Positions 24,842-34,282 of a DNA stretch of 64,000 nucleotides are shown one piece after another; the stretch's first letter is position 1; each line of letters opens with the position of its first letter. Both the position numbers and the translations under genes were made by a program. The DNA comes from Neorhizobium alkalisoli. Its GTDB lineage: Bacteria; Pseudomonadota; Alphaproteobacteria; Rhizobiales; Rhizobiaceae. Under the pieces are notes generated by a model. That model saw only the letters and a list, made by a program, of their open reading frames with translations, searched no databases and was not told the DNA's origin. The DNA lies in assembly GCF_002968635.1 (NCBI RefSeq), contig NZ_PVBN01000008.1, positions 202,244 through 266,243 of the forward strand, given 5' to 3'.

Positions 24842-25573
24842 ATGGTTCAGCAGAAATCGGAAGTGGCTCAGGATACCTCGAGTTACGCGCTCGATCGGTT
24901 GCGGGAGCATCTGGCTGCAGGGGAATTCGGCTCCGAAGGGCGCCTGCCGACCGAGCGGGCGCTGGCCGAGATGCTTGGCATCAGCCGCCGTGCGGTCCGC
25001 CGGGCACTGGAAGTGCTGGAAGCGGAAGGGCTGATCTGGCGCCGTCAGGGCTCCGGCACCTTCGTCGGCGAGCGGCCCGATCGGTGGAGCGAGCATGTCG
25101 GCGATATCGTCGCTGGTACGGACTTCATGGAGATCATGGAAGTTCGACTGAGGATCGAGCCGCAGCTTGCCCAACTTGCCGCAATGCGCGCCAAGCCGAG
25201 CGAGATAGAGCGGATGCGTGATCTCGCGCGGAAGATCATCGAGAGCCACGATGCCGACGCACGCGAACTGTGGGACGGCGCCTTGCACCGGCAGATCGCC
25301 CAGAGTGCCGGCAACAGACTTTTCCTGTCGATCTTCGATGTCGTCAACCAGGTTCGCCAGGACGAGGCCTGGCAGGCAATCCGGGAACGCGCCCGTTCGA
25401 GCGGCAACACGGTCAACATCTCCTTCGCCCAGCATGACGGAATTATCGACGCCATCGCGGCGCGTGATCCCGTGCGGGCAGGCGAAGCGATGCGCCAGCA
25501 CCTCTTGATGCTTCAGGAGCGGCTCGTCCGGGCGACCTCGATGGAGGGGCACTCGCTCGGACAGGCAAGTTGA
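24842..25573 (+). CDS. GntR-family (FadR/FCD subgroup) transcriptional regulator
   Basis: The product has 243 residues. The N-terminal winged helix (about 8-75) has GRLPTERALAEMLGISRRAVRRALEVLEAEGLIWRRQGSGTFV, which is standard GntR. The C-terminal all-helical FCD domain (about 95-225) has EVRLRIEPQLAQLAAMRA, a metal/ligand site around D..LH..I (ALHRQIAQSAGN) and a late QHDGIIDAI...RAGEAMRQHL. It probably represses the adjacent transport/ggt operon until a gamma-glutamyl or peptide-derived effector binds. A perfect dyad lies at its start, and the operon's first gene follows 97 bp later. Confidence 0.93.
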   Translation: MVQQKSEVAQDTSSYALDRLREHLAAGEFGSEGRLPTERALAEMLGISRRAVRRALEVLEAEGLIWRRQGSGTFVGERPDRWSEHVGDIVAGTDFMEIMEVRLRIEPQLAQLAAMRAKPSEIERMRDLARKIIESHDADARELWDGALHRQIAQSAGNRLFLSIFDVVNQVRQDEAWQAIRERARSSGNTVNISFAQHDGIIDAIAARDPVRAGEAMRQHLLMLQERLVRATSMEGHSLGQAS

Positions 25574-25670
25574 TTTTTCCGCCGACGTAAGGCGGCCAGC
25601 AACGAGAAGCCGGCGGATAAGCCGGACGATTGCAAACAGGAACAGAGAAAAAAGAGAGGAATAATTTGCG

Positions 25671-27179
25671 ATGAAACCAATGACAAAGATGACGGCAGCG
25701 TTGCTGGCCGGCGCGCTTTTCGCCTTTCCGGCGCTTTCCGCCGAGCTGCGCATCGGCCTGCAGGACGATGCCGACGTTCTCGATCCGGCCCAGTCCCGCA
25801 CCTTCGTTGGCCGTATTGTCTACACGGCCATGTGTGACAAGCTGGTCGACGTATCGCCGGATCTGAAAATTGTTCCGCAGCTTGCGACCGAATGGAAATG
25901 GTCCGCCGATGGCAAGGAGCTGTCGATGAAGCTCCGCGACGGTGTGAAGTTCCACGACGGTACCGCGATGGACGCCGCCGCGGTCGTGGCCACGATCGAA
26001 CGCAACATGACCTTGCCGGAATCGCGCCGCAAGAGCGAACTCAGCTCCGTCGCCAAGGTCGAAGCCGCAGGCCCGCTGGAGGTGAAGTTTACGCTGAAGG
26101 CGCCGGACGTCACGTTGCTTGCCCAGCTCTCCGACCGTGCCGGCATGATCGTATCGCCAAAGGCGGCCAAGGAACTTGGGGCGAATTTCGGCTCCAAGCC
26201 TGTCTGCGCCGGTCCGTTCAAGTTCGTCGAGCGGGTCCAGCAGGACCGTATCGTGCTGGAAAAATTTGCCGATTACTGGGACAAGGACAAGGTCTTCGTC
26301 GACAAGGTCACCTACCTGCCGATCCCCGATACGACCGTCCGTCTCGCAAATCTTCAGTCAGGCGATCTCGACATGATCGAGCGGCTGGCGCCGACCGATG
26401 TCGCCGCAGTCAAGGGAGCCTCGGGCTTCAAGGTCGATTCCGTCGTCAACATCGGCTACATGGCGCTTTACGCAAACATCGCCAACGGCCCGCGCGCCGA
26501 CAACCCTTTCGGCAAGGACAAGCGCCTGCGCCAGGCTTTCTCGCTGGCGATCGACCGCGACGCGCTGAACCAGATCGTCTATGAAGGTACCGCGGTCGGC
26601 GGCAATCAGCCGTTCCCGCCGAACAGCCCATGGTACAACAAGGCATTGCCGGTTCCTGCCCGCGATGTCGAGAAGGCCAAGGCTCTGATCAAGGAAGCGG
26701 GCTTCGAGCGGGTACCGATCGAGATGCAGATTCCGAACAATCCGGTAGCCGCGCAGATGATGCAGATCGTCCAGTCGATGGTGGCGGAGGCCGGTTTCGA
26801 CGTCAGCCTGAAATCGACCGAATTTGCGACCCTGCTGGATGAGCAGACCCGCGGCAACTATCAGCTCAGCCGTTCCGACTGGTCCGGCCGTGTCGATCCC
26901 GACGGCAATATCCATCAGTTCATCACCTGCAAGGGCGGCATCAACGACACCAAGTACTGCAATGCGGACGTCGACAAGCTGCTCAACGAAGCCCGCGCTT
27001 CGACGGAGGATGCGGTCCGCAAGCAGAAATACGACGCTGCGGCCAAGATCCTGAATGACGAGCTGCCGGTCATCTATCTCGGCCATCAGTCCTGGATCTG
27101 GGCCTACAAGAACAGCGTCACCGGTTTCGCTGCGAGCCCCGACGGCATGATCCGTCTCGTGGGCGTGAAGAAGAGCTGA
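25671..27179 (+). CDS. ABC transporter periplasmic substrate-binding protein, dipeptide/oligopeptide type
   Basis: The product has 502 residues. A 24-residue signal peptide (ALLAGALFAFPALSA) is followed by the SBP_bac_5 fold: LRIGLQDDADVLDPAQSRTF, a LRDGVKFHDGTAMDAAAVVATIERN block and RLRQAFSLAIDRDALNQIVYEGTAVG. It captures the substrate in the periplasm for the permeases that follow. The gene set around it (ggt, DUF1028) suggests gamma-glutamyl peptides or glutathione-type compounds rather than ordinary dipeptides. A perfect hairpin directly after the stop probably protects or limits the message. Confidence 0.93.
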   Translation: MKPMTKMTAALLAGALFAFPALSAELRIGLQDDADVLDPAQSRTFVGRIVYTAMCDKLVDVSPDLKIVPQLATEWKWSADGKELSMKLRDGVKFHDGTAMDAAAVVATIERNMTLPESRRKSELSSVAKVEAAGPLEVKFTLKAPDVTLLAQLSDRAGMIVSPKAAKELGANFGSKPVCAGPFKFVERVQQDRIVLEKFADYWDKDKVFVDKVTYLPIPDTTVRLANLQSGDLDMIERLAPTDVAAVKGASGFKVDSVVNIGYMALYANIANGPRADNPFGKDKRLRQAFSLAIDRDALNQIVYEGTAVGGNQPFPPNSPWYNKALPVPARDVEKAKALIKEAGFERVPIEMQIPNNPVAAQMMQIVQSMVAEAGFDVSLKSTEFATLLDEQTRGNYQLSRSDWSGRVDPDGNIHQFITCKGGINDTKYCNADVDKLLNEARASTEDAVRKQKYDAAAKILNDELPVIYLGHQSWIWAYKNSVTGFAASPDGMIRLVGVKKS

Positions 27180-27188
27180 TCCGCTTGC

Positions 27189-27213
27189 GCCGCGCGGAAG
27201 CTTTCCGCGCGGC
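27189..27213 (+). other. Perfect intercistronic hairpin after the binding-protein gene
   Basis: GCCGCGCGGAA-GCT-TTCCGCGCGGC, an 11-bp stem with a 3-base loop, followed by ACCTTTTC. It begins 9 bases past the stop of the binding protein, inside the operon. Such stems commonly give partial termination and 3'-end protection, so the binding protein is made in excess over the permeases. Confidence 0.75.
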
Positions 27214-27253
27214 ACCTTTTCAACGCACCTTTGGAAACATGAGGGGCGGCGCC

Positions 27254-28201
27254 ATGCCTGTTTATATCGGAAAGCGTCTTCTCGTCGCGATCCCGACCCT
27301 GCTGATCATCTCCATCTTCGTCTTTTCGCTGCAGAAGCTTCTTCCCGGTGACCCGATCCTGACCATGGCGGGCGAGGAGCGCGATCCGGCGGTGATTGAG
27401 TTCCTGCGCGAGAAATACCGGCTGAACGATCCGGTGATCGTGCAATATTTCTACTGGCTCGGCGGCATTCTGAGCGGCGATTTCGGCATTTCGCTGCGCA
27501 CCAACCAGCCGGTTCTCGAGCTTATCCTGCAGAAGCTGCCGGTGACGATCCAGCTCGCGCTGATGGCGATGTTCTTCGCCTTCGTAATTGGCATTCCGAT
27601 CGGCATCCTGGCAGCCGTCAAGAAGAACACGACCATCGATTACGTCGCCAACATCGTGGCGCTCTCGGGTCTCTCGATCCCGAATTTCTGGCTCGGCATC
27701 ATGCTGATCCTGCTGATTTCGGTACAATTGGGCTGGCTCCCGGCTTCCGGATACGAATCGATCTTCGTTGATCCGGTGCGGTCGCTTCAGACCATGGTCA
27801 TGCCCGCCTTCGTGCTCGGCAACGCGTTGGCGGCGACGCTGATGCGGCATACGCGTTCGGCGATGGTGGGCGTGATGAGCGCCGACTATATACGCACCGC
27901 GCGGGCAAAGGGCCTGTCGCCGCGGGAGGTGGTGCTGAGCCACAGTTTCCGCAACGCGCTGCTGCCGGTCGTGACGCTGTCGGCACTGCTTTTCGGCGAA
28001 CTGCTGGCAGGCGCCGTCCTGACGGAGCAGATCTTCACCATTCCCGGTTTCGGTAAGCTGATCGTCGATGCCGTCTTCAACAGGGACTATGCGGTGGTGC
28101 AGGGCGTCGTTCTGTGCACCGCCGTCGGCTTCATTCTGATGAATCTCATTGCCGACGTGCTTTATGTCCTGCTCAATCCGCGCTTGAGGGCGACGCTATG
28201 A
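27254..28201 (+). CDS. ABC transporter permease, DppB type
   Basis: 315 residues from ATG 27254, which has GAGGGG seven bases upstream. Upstream in-frame ATGs are inside the hairpin or lack a site. It has six hydrophobic helices; the N-terminal YIGKRLLVAIPTLLIISIFVFSLQKLLPGDP is diagnostic for DppB/OppB permeases. The cytoplasmic coupling loop is RTARAKGLSPREVVLSHSFRNALLPVVT (EAA motif). It forms the channel with the next gene product, whose start overlaps its stop (ATGA). Confidence 0.95.
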   Translation: MPVYIGKRLLVAIPTLLIISIFVFSLQKLLPGDPILTMAGEERDPAVIEFLREKYRLNDPVIVQYFYWLGGILSGDFGISLRTNQPVLELILQKLPVTIQLALMAMFFAFVIGIPIGILAAVKKNTTIDYVANIVALSGLSIPNFWLGIMLILLISVQLGWLPASGYESIFVDPVRSLQTMVMPAFVLGNALAATLMRHTRSAMVGVMSADYIRTARAKGLSPREVVLSHSFRNALLPVVTLSALLFGELLAGAVLTEQIFTIPGFGKLIVDAVFNRDYAVVQGVVLCTAVGFILMNLIADVLYVLLNPRLRATL

Positions 28202-29073
28202 CGACGATCGATCAAGCCCCGCCGGTCCTGGCGGCCAAGCGCGAACATAGCCGCGCCTGGCGGAAGATGAAGAAAAATAAGAGCGCGCTCGTCGGCGCCG
28301 TGATCATCCTTTTCTTCACCACCCTTGCCGTAACCGCCCCAATCCTGCCGATCATCGATCCGCTGGCGACGAGCTGGTCGGCGATCCGCAAGGCACCGTC
28401 TGCCATGTACTGGCTCGGTACCGACGACCTTGGCCGCGATATCCTCTCACGCATGATCTGGGGTGCGCAGGCTTCCCTGATGGCGGGCGTCTTTTCGGTG
28501 GCGATTTCGGTCTGCATCGGCGTGCCCTTCGGGCTCGTCGCCGGCTATTTCGGTGGCTGGGTGGACATGGTGATCTCGCGCGTCACCGAGGCGTTGCTCG
28601 CCATGCCCTTCCTGATCATGGCGATCGCGCTAGCCGCCTTCCTCGGCCCGAGCCTGATGAACGCCATGATCGCGATCGGGCTGTCCGCCATGCCGATTTT
28701 CGTGCGGTTGACGCGCGGACAGGTATTAGCGGTAAAGACCGAGGACTACGTGGAAGGCGCTCGTGCGGTCGGTCTGAACCACCTGGAAATCATGCTCCGT
28801 TACATCCTGCCGAACGTCCTGGCCCCCATCATCGTGCAGGCGACGTTGACGATTGCTACGGCGATCATCGCCGAGGCGAGCCTTTCCTTCCTTGGCCTCG
28901 GCCAGCAGCCGCCAGCCCCTTCGTGGGGCTCGATGCTGAACGTCGCCAAGAATTTCCTGAACCAGGCTCCCTGGATGGCCATGTGGCCGGGTGCCGCGAT
29001 CTTCCTCGTCGTCATCGGCTTCAATCTGCTGGGCGACGGCCTGCGTGACGCGCTGGATCCGCGCGAAGCCTAA
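28198..29073 (+). CDS. ABC transporter permease, DppC type
   Basis: The product has 291 residues. The ATG overlaps the stop of the preceding permease by 4 bases, a sign of translational coupling. The N-terminal cytoplasmic region has WRKMKKNKSALVGAVIILFF, then GTDDLGRDILSRMIWGAQASL, both typical of DppC/OppC. The EAA loop is EGARAVGLNHLEIMLRYILPN. Together with DppB, the binding protein and the double ATPase (31657) it makes a complete importer. Confidence 0.95.
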   Translation: MTTIDQAPPVLAAKREHSRAWRKMKKNKSALVGAVIILFFTTLAVTAPILPIIDPLATSWSAIRKAPSAMYWLGTDDLGRDILSRMIWGAQASLMAGVFSVAISVCIGVPFGLVAGYFGGWVDMVISRVTEALLAMPFLIMAIALAAFLGPSLMNAMIAIGLSAMPIFVRLTRGQVLAVKTEDYVEGARAVGLNHLEIMLRYILPNVLAPIIVQATLTIATAIIAEASLSFLGLGQQPPAPSWGSMLNVAKNFLNQAPWMAMWPGAAIFLVVIGFNLLGDGLRDALDPREA

Positions 29074-29091
29074 TCTAGAAGGATTTCCGAA

Positions 29092-30876
29092 ATGACTGAA
29101 TTCACCACCAGACCCGAAATCCTCGGCACGTTCGGGGTCGTCACCTCCACCCACTGGATCGCGTCGGCGGTCGGCATGGCGATCCTCGAAAAGGGCGGCA
29201 ATGCCTTCGACGCGGCGGTCGCGACCGGCTTCGTACTGCAGATCGTCGAACCGCATCTCTGCGGTCCGGGCGGTGACATGCCGGCTGTCTTCTACTCGAA
29301 GAAGAAGGACAAGGTCGAAGTCATCTGCGCCCAGGGACCGGCGCCCGCCGGTGCGACGATCGAACACTATGCATCCGAGGGCCTGAAGCTGATCCCGGGT
29401 GACGGTCTGCTCGCGACCGTCATTCCCGGTGCCTTTGACGGCTGGATGCTGATGCTGCGCGACTACGGTACGATGAGCGTCCGTGATGTCCTGGAGCCGG
29501 CGATCTATTACGCCGAGCAAGGTCATCCGGTGCTTGCCCGAGTATCCGCCACCATCAAGGGGCTTGCAAGCTTCTTCGAGAAGGAATGGCCGACCTCCTA
29601 TGCCACGTGGCTGCCGGGCGGCGCAGCACCCGAACCGCAGAGCAACTTCAAGAACCCGGCACTTGCCGATACCTGGAAGCGCGTCATCGCAGAGGCTGAA
29701 GCGAAGACGGGCCGCGACAACCAGATCGAGGCGGCGCGCGATTCCTTCTACCGCGGCTTCGTGGCCGAGGCGATCGATGCTTACGTCCGCACGGCGGAGG
29801 TGATGGATGCGAGCGGTGCGCGTCACAAGGGCGTTCTGACGGCGGATGACATGGCGAACTGGCGCGCGACCATCGAGGCGCCGCAGACCTACGACTACCA
29901 CGACTGGACCGTTGCCAAGACGCCGGCCTGGGGGCAGGGGCCGGTCCTCCTGCAGTCGCTGGCGCTGCTGAAAGGTCTCGATCTCACATCGATGGACCCC
30001 GCAGGTCCCGACTTCGTGCATGTGGTCGTCGAAGCGATGAAGCTCGCCTATGCCGACCGAGAAGTCTATTACGGCGACCCGGAATTTGCGCAAATTCCGA
30101 CGGAATACCTGCTCTCGGAAAGCTATAACGCCGAGCGTCGCAAGCTGATCGGTGAGAAGGCTTCGCTGGAACTGCGGCCTGGCCGTGTGCCGGGTTACGA
30201 CCGGCAGTTCGATCTCACCATGGCGATGCTGGGTGAGGTAAGCGGCAAGGGTGCAGTCTATGAGCCGACCATGTCGCACCTGACCGAGAAGCGCGGCGAC
30301 ACGGTGCATATCGACGTCATCGACCGCTGGGGCAACATGGTCTCGACCACGCCGTCGGGCGGCTGGCTGCAGTCGTCGCCGATCGTGCCCGGCCTCGGTT
30401 TTGCGTTGAACTCGCGCGCCCAGATGTTCTGGCTCAAGGAAGGCTTGCCAACCTCGCTCGCACCGGGCAAACGTCCTCGCACCACGCTGACCCCGTCACT
30501 GGCGCTGCATCACGGGCGGCCGACGCTGGTCTTCGGCACGCCGGGCGGCGATCAGCAGGACCAATGGCAGCTGCCGTTTTTCCTGCGTTACGTCCACCAC
30601 AAGCCGAACCTGCAGGCAGCAATCGACATGCCGCTTTTCCACACGACGCATTTCCCGGGGTCCTTCTATCCGCGCACCAGCCAGCCGGGCAACATCATGG
30701 TGGAAAGCAATGTCGGTGCTGACGTCCTCGACGAGTTGCGCCGCCGCGGCCACCAGGTCACCGTTGCCGATCCCTGGAGCGTCGGCCGCCTGACAGCAGC
30801 GCGCCGCGACGCGGACGGCCTCATGCGGGCAGCGGCTACGCCGCGCCTCATGCAGGCTTATGCGGTGGGGAGATAG
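29092..30876 (+). CDS. ggt: Gamma-glutamyltransferase family protein, no signal peptide
   Basis: The product has 594 residues. It is an Ntn-hydrolase that would autocleave before a threonine and remove or transfer gamma-glutamyl groups. The cleavage/nucleophile Thr fits T404 in RGDTVHIDVIDRWGNMVSTTPSGG. Other conserved parts are EKGGNAFDAAVATGFVL, CGPGGD, IPGAFDGW and the final FGTPGGDQQ. Unlike periplasmic GGTs, the chain starts MTEFTTRPEILGTFGV with no signal peptide, so it should act in the cytoplasm on imported substrate. It is encoded between the permeases and the DUF1028 and ATPase genes of one operon. Confidence 0.92.
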   Translation: MTEFTTRPEILGTFGVVTSTHWIASAVGMAILEKGGNAFDAAVATGFVLQIVEPHLCGPGGDMPAVFYSKKKDKVEVICAQGPAPAGATIEHYASEGLKLIPGDGLLATVIPGAFDGWMLMLRDYGTMSVRDVLEPAIYYAEQGHPVLARVSATIKGLASFFEKEWPTSYATWLPGGAAPEPQSNFKNPALADTWKRVIAEAEAKTGRDNQIEAARDSFYRGFVAEAIDAYVRTAEVMDASGARHKGVLTADDMANWRATIEAPQTYDYHDWTVAKTPAWGQGPVLLQSLALLKGLDLTSMDPAGPDFVHVVVEAMKLAYADREVYYGDPEFAQIPTEYLLSESYNAERRKLIGEKASLELRPGRVPGYDRQFDLTMAMLGEVSGKGAVYEPTMSHLTEKRGDTVHIDVIDRWGNMVSTTPSGGWLQSSPIVPGLGFALNSRAQMFWLKEGLPTSLAPGKRPRTTLTPSLALHHGRPTLVFGTPGGDQQDQWQLPFFLRYVHHKPNLQAAIDMPLFHTTHFPGSFYPRTSQPGNIMVESNVGADVLDELRRRGHQVTVADPWSVGRLTAARRDADGLMRAAATPRLMQAYAVGR

Positions 30877-30880
30877 GCCA

Positions 30881-31645
30881 ATGACCTGGTCGATCGTCGC
30901 GCGTGATCCGCAAACCGGTCACTTGGGAATAGCCGTTGCCAGCCGCTTCTTCGCGGTCGGCTGCGCCGTGCCGCATATCAAGGGCAGGGTGGGTGCGGTC
31001 GCGACCCAGGCCTTCGTCAGTCCGCTTTATGGCACAGACGGGTTGAAGTTGCTCGAAGAGGGCAAATCGCCGGAGGAAATCATAGAGACGCTGACTGCGC
31101 GTGACGACGGCCGCAGGCAGCGCCAGTTCCACCTGATCGGTGCCAGCGGCCGCAATGCCGCCTATACCGGCGAGATCTGCGTCGATTGGGCCGGCCATCT
31201 GGTGGAGGATAACGTTTCGGTTGCCGGCAACATGCTGGCCGGGCCACTGGTGATCGCCGAGACGCTGCGGGTCTACAAGGAAAAGGCGGACGAAGCTGCG
31301 CCGCTTGCCGAACGCCTGCTCGCCGCCATGGATGCGGGGGAAGCCGCCGGCGGCGACAAGCGTGGCAAGCAGTCCGCCGCCATGGTCATCTACCGCGACC
31401 AGGACTATGCCTGGCTGCGCATCCATGCGGACGATCATTCCGATCCGCTCATGGAACTCCGCAGGCTTTATGCGGTGGCGCAGGAACGGTTCCTGCATGT
31501 CGCCGAAACCATGCCGACCCGCGAAAATCCCCACGGCATGATCGACCGGCGCATCATCGATCAGAGGATCGCGGAGTTCGAAGCCGCCCGTGAGGTGGAA
31601 GGCCGTCCATCCGCCTCCTTTGCAACACCCTTGAAGCCCCAATGA
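30881..31645 (+). CDS. DUF1028 protein (Ntn-hydrolase-like)
   Basis: 254 residues from ATG 30881, four bases after the ggt stop. The family start TWSIVARDPQTGHLGIAVASRFFAVG and the blocks GAVATQAFV, RDDGRRQRQFHLIG and HLVEDNVSVAGNML are present. DUF1028 proteins are predicted to have the Ntn-hydrolase fold, in which the residue exposed after Met removal (here Thr2) could be the nucleophile. No activity is established. Placement between ggt and the transporter ATPase implies a second hydrolytic step on the imported compound. Confidence 0.9.
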   Translation: MTWSIVARDPQTGHLGIAVASRFFAVGCAVPHIKGRVGAVATQAFVSPLYGTDGLKLLEEGKSPEEIIETLTARDDGRRQRQFHLIGASGRNAAYTGEICVDWAGHLVEDNVSVAGNMLAGPLVIAETLRVYKEKADEAAPLAERLLAAMDAGEAAGGDKRGKQSAAMVIYRDQDYAWLRIHADDHSDPLMELRRLYAVAQERFLHVAETMPTRENPHGMIDRRIIDQRIAEFEAAREVEGRPSASFATPLKPQ

Positions 31646-31656
31646 GGGATTCCGTC

Positions 31657-33468
31657 ATGAGCGAAGCACCTGTCCTTTCGGTCAAGAATCTCAACACCTC
31701 CTTCCTGGTCGATGGCGAGTGGAAGAACGTCGTGCGTGACGTCTCCTTCGACGTGTATCCCGGCGAGACGGTCGCCATCGTCGGCGAGAGCGGCTCCGGC
31801 AAGAGCGTCACATCGCTGTCGATCATGCGCCTGCTGGCCGCCAATACCAGCCGCATCGAAGGCAGGATCATGCTTTCCGGCAGAGATCTTCTGTCGATCT
31901 CGGAAAAGGAGATGCGCGGCGTGCGCGGCAACGCCGCCGCGATGATCTTCCAGGAGCCGATGACCTCGCTCAACCCGATCTTCACCATCGGACGGCAGAT
32001 CTCTGAAGTGCTGACCCGCCACAAGGGATTGTCGAAATCGCAGGCGCGCGCCGAAACCGTGCGACTTCTCGAAAAGGTCCGCATCCCCAATGCTGGCGCA
32101 CGCTTCGATGACTACCCGCATCAGTTTTCCGGCGGCATGCGTCAGCGCGTCATGATCGCCATGGCTTTGGCGTCGAAGCCGAAGCTGTTGATCGCCGACG
32201 AACCGACCACGGCGCTCGACGTCACCATCCAGGGACAGATCCTCGATCTCATCAAGGTGCTGCAGGAAGAGGAGGGTATGTCGGTCCTCTTCGTGACCCA
32301 TGACATGGGTGTGGTGGCCGAGATCGCCGATCGCACCATCGTCATGTATCGTGGCGAGGCGGTCGAAAGCGGCCCGACGGAAGAGATTTTTCATCGCGGC
32401 AAGCACCCCTATACGCGCGCCCTGCTATCCGCCGTACCTCGGCTCGGTTCGATGCAGGACCGCAAGTGGCCGACACGGTTTCCGGTCGTCGATATAAAGA
32501 CGGGCGAGGTGGCCGAATCGCTAGAAGTTACCGGCACGGTCGCCACGGGCCGGATGCCGGTTCTTGCGGTAAAGAACCTCGTGACGCGCTTCCCTGTCCG
32601 TTCCGGGCTGTTTGCCCGCCAGACAGGCGCGGTCCATGCCGTCGAGAACATTTCCTTCGATCTTTTCCAGGGAGAGACTTTATCCCTGGTCGGTGAATCC
32701 GGCTGCGGCAAGTCGACCACCGGCCGTTCGATCATGCGGCTGATCGAGCCGACCGGCGGCGACGTGGCGCTCGACGGTTACGATGTGCTGCGGCTCGACA
32801 ATGTCGGGCTTCGCGACATGCGCAAGACGATCCAGATGATCTTCCAGGATCCCTTCTCCTCGCTCAACCCGCGCATGACCGTGGGCGCCGCGATCTCCGA
32901 GCCTTTCGTCAAGCACAAGCTCGGCACGATGAAGGAGGCGAAGGAAAAGACCGCCGATCTCTTGCGCAAGGTCGGCTTGTCGCCGGATATGGCGGGCCGC
33001 TATCCCCACGAGTTCTCGGGCGGCCAGCGACAGCGCATCGCGATCGCCAGGGCGCTTTCGCTCGATCCCAAGGTGATCGTCGCCGACGAAAGCGTTTCAG
33101 CGCTCGACGTGTCGATCAAGGCGCAGGTCTGCAACCTGCTCCTCGACCTACAGCAGAGCCTGAATCTGGCCTTCCTGTTCATCAGCCATGACATGGCTGT
33201 GGTGGAGCGCGTGAGCCATCGGGTGGCGGTGATGTATCTCGGCGAAATCGTCGAGATTGGTCCGCGTGCCGCGGTCTTCGACAACCCTCAGCATCCGTAC
33301 ACGAAAAAGCTGATGGCGGCGGTGCCGGTGCCCGATCCTTCGCGCCGTGGTCTCCGGCGAGGAATTTCAAACGACGAACTGAAGAGCCCGGTCAGGTCGA
33401 TCGGTTATCAGCCGCCGAAAAGGCAATACCGCGAGGTTTCCGATGGGCATCTCGTGCAGGTTGCCTGA
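31657..33468 (+). CDS. ABC transporter double ATP-binding protein (DppD-DppF fusion)
   Basis: 603 residues from ATG 31657, with GAGGGATTCC upstream; an ATG at 31642 overlaps the DUF1028 stop. Two complete nucleotide-binding domains are present. The first has GESGSGKS (about 45), [16 protein letters not shown] and [12 protein letters not shown]. The second has GESGCGKS (about 350), [15 protein letters not shown] and [11 protein letters not shown]. Each ends in the oligopeptide-type C-terminal region ([24 protein letters not shown]). It energises the two permeases encoded upstream. It is the last gene of the operon, 11 bp from the convergent radC. Confidence 0.96.
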   Translation: MSEAPVLSVKNLNTSFLVDGEWKNVVRDVSFDVYPGETVAIVGESGSGKSVTSLSIMRLLAANTSRIEGRIMLSGRDLLSISEKEMRGVRGNAAAMIFQEPMTSLNPIFTIGRQISEVLTRHKGLSKSQARAETVRLLEKVRIPNAGARFDDYPHQFSGGMRQRVMIAMALASKPKLLIADEPTTALDVTIQGQILDLIKVLQEEEGMSVLFVTHDMGVVAEIADRTIVMYRGEAVESGPTEEIFHRGKHPYTRALLSAVPRLGSMQDRKWPTRFPVVDIKTGEVAESLEVTGTVATGRMPVLAVKNLVTRFPVRSGLFARQTGAVHAVENISFDLFQGETLSLVGESGCGKSTTGRSIMRLIEPTGGDVALDGYDVLRLDNVGLRDMRKTIQMIFQDPFSSLNPRMTVGAAISEPFVKHKLGTMKEAKEKTADLLRKVGLSPDMAGRYPHEFSGGQRQRIAIARALSLDPKVIVADESVSALDVSIKAQVCNLLLDLQQSLNLAFLFISHDMAVVERVSHRVAVMYLGEIVEIGPRAAVFDNPQHPYTKKLMAAVPVPDPSRRGLRRGISNDELKSPVRSIGYQPPKRQYREVSDGHLVQVA

Positions 33469-33479
33469 CGACTGCAAAG

Positions 33480-34280
33480 CTAGATCAGCCTGAGGCCCTT
33501 CAGGCTGACATGTCCGTCCTTGCCGATGATGATGTGGTCATGCACCGTGATCCCGAGTGGTTTTGCGGTATCGATGATCGTTTTCGTCATGTCGATATCG
33601 GCGCGCGACGGCGTCGGGTCGCCGCTTGGATGGTTGTGAACCAGGATGATTGCGGTGGCGGAAAGCTCCAGCGCGCGCCGCACCACCTCACGCGGATAGA
33701 CCGGCGTATGATCGACCGTCCCGTGGCCCTGCACTTCGTCCGCTATCAGGGCATTGCGCTTGTCGAGGAACAGAATGCGGAACTGCTCGCGAGATTCGTA
33801 GGCCATCGCAGCGTGGCAATAATCGATGACCGATGACCAGGAGGAAAGCACCTGCTTGCCGCGCAATTCGCTTTTCAGCATACGCTGGCCGACGGTAGCG
33901 ACGAGTTTCAGGTCGAGCGCTACCGCTTCGCCGACGCCTTTGACCTCCTGCAGCAGCGCAGCCGGGGCGCCGAAGACGCCTGCGAGCGTGCCGAAGCGGT
34001 CGATCAGTGCCTTGGCGATCGGCTTGGTATCGCGGCGCGGGATCAGCCGGAAAAGCAGCAGTTCGAGGATCTCGTAGTCGGCCAGCGCCGTGTCGCCGTG
34101 ATCCCGGTATTTTGTTCTGAGCCGCTCGCGGTGGCCATGATAGTGGGCAGCCGGCTCTTCTTTCGTGACGGCCTGGGATTTCTTGAGCGCCTTGGGATTG
34201 GAAAGCTGCTCGGCAAAGAAGCCGCGCTCGTCTTCAAGAAGGGACGCCTGATCGTCCGGAGGAGCCGAGCGGTTTGCCAT
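33480..34280 (-). CDS. radC: RadC (JAB/MPN-domain) protein
   Basis: The product has 266 residues. An N-terminal helix-hairpin-helix region ([30 protein letters not shown]) precedes the MPN+/JAMM domain. The metal motif is [14 protein letters not shown] (H-x-H and the downstream Ser/Asp), with an upstream Glu in the sheet. It is called a DNA repair protein by tradition; the biochemical role is unproven. It starts 2 bp after map stops, so sfsA, map and radC form one minus-strand operon. Confidence 0.93.
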   Translation of the reverse strand: MANRSAPPDDQASLLEDERGFFAEQLSNPKALKKSQAVTKEEPAAHYHGHRERLRTKYRDHGDTALADYEILELLLFRLIPRRDTKPIAKALIDRFGTLAGVFGAPAALLQEVKGVGEAVALDLKLVATVGQRMLKSELRGKQVLSSWSSVIDYCHAAMAYESREQFRILFLDKRNALIADEVQGHGTVDHTPVYPREVVRRALELSATAIILVHNHPSGDPTPSRADIDMTKTIIDTAKPLGITVHDHIIIGKDGHVSLKGLRLI

Positions 34281-34282
34281 GA

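Noticed and set aside
28726..30309. 527-codon minus-strand frame across the permease and ggt genes
   Set aside because: Shadow frame with His/Arg/Gly bias. The sense genes have full family motifs.
33485..33508. Inverted repeat TCAGCCTGA-N6-TCAGGCTGA at the end of radC
   Set aside because: It lies in the last codons of radC, has no T tract on either strand, and is explained by coding sequence. At most it is a weak structure between convergent genes.
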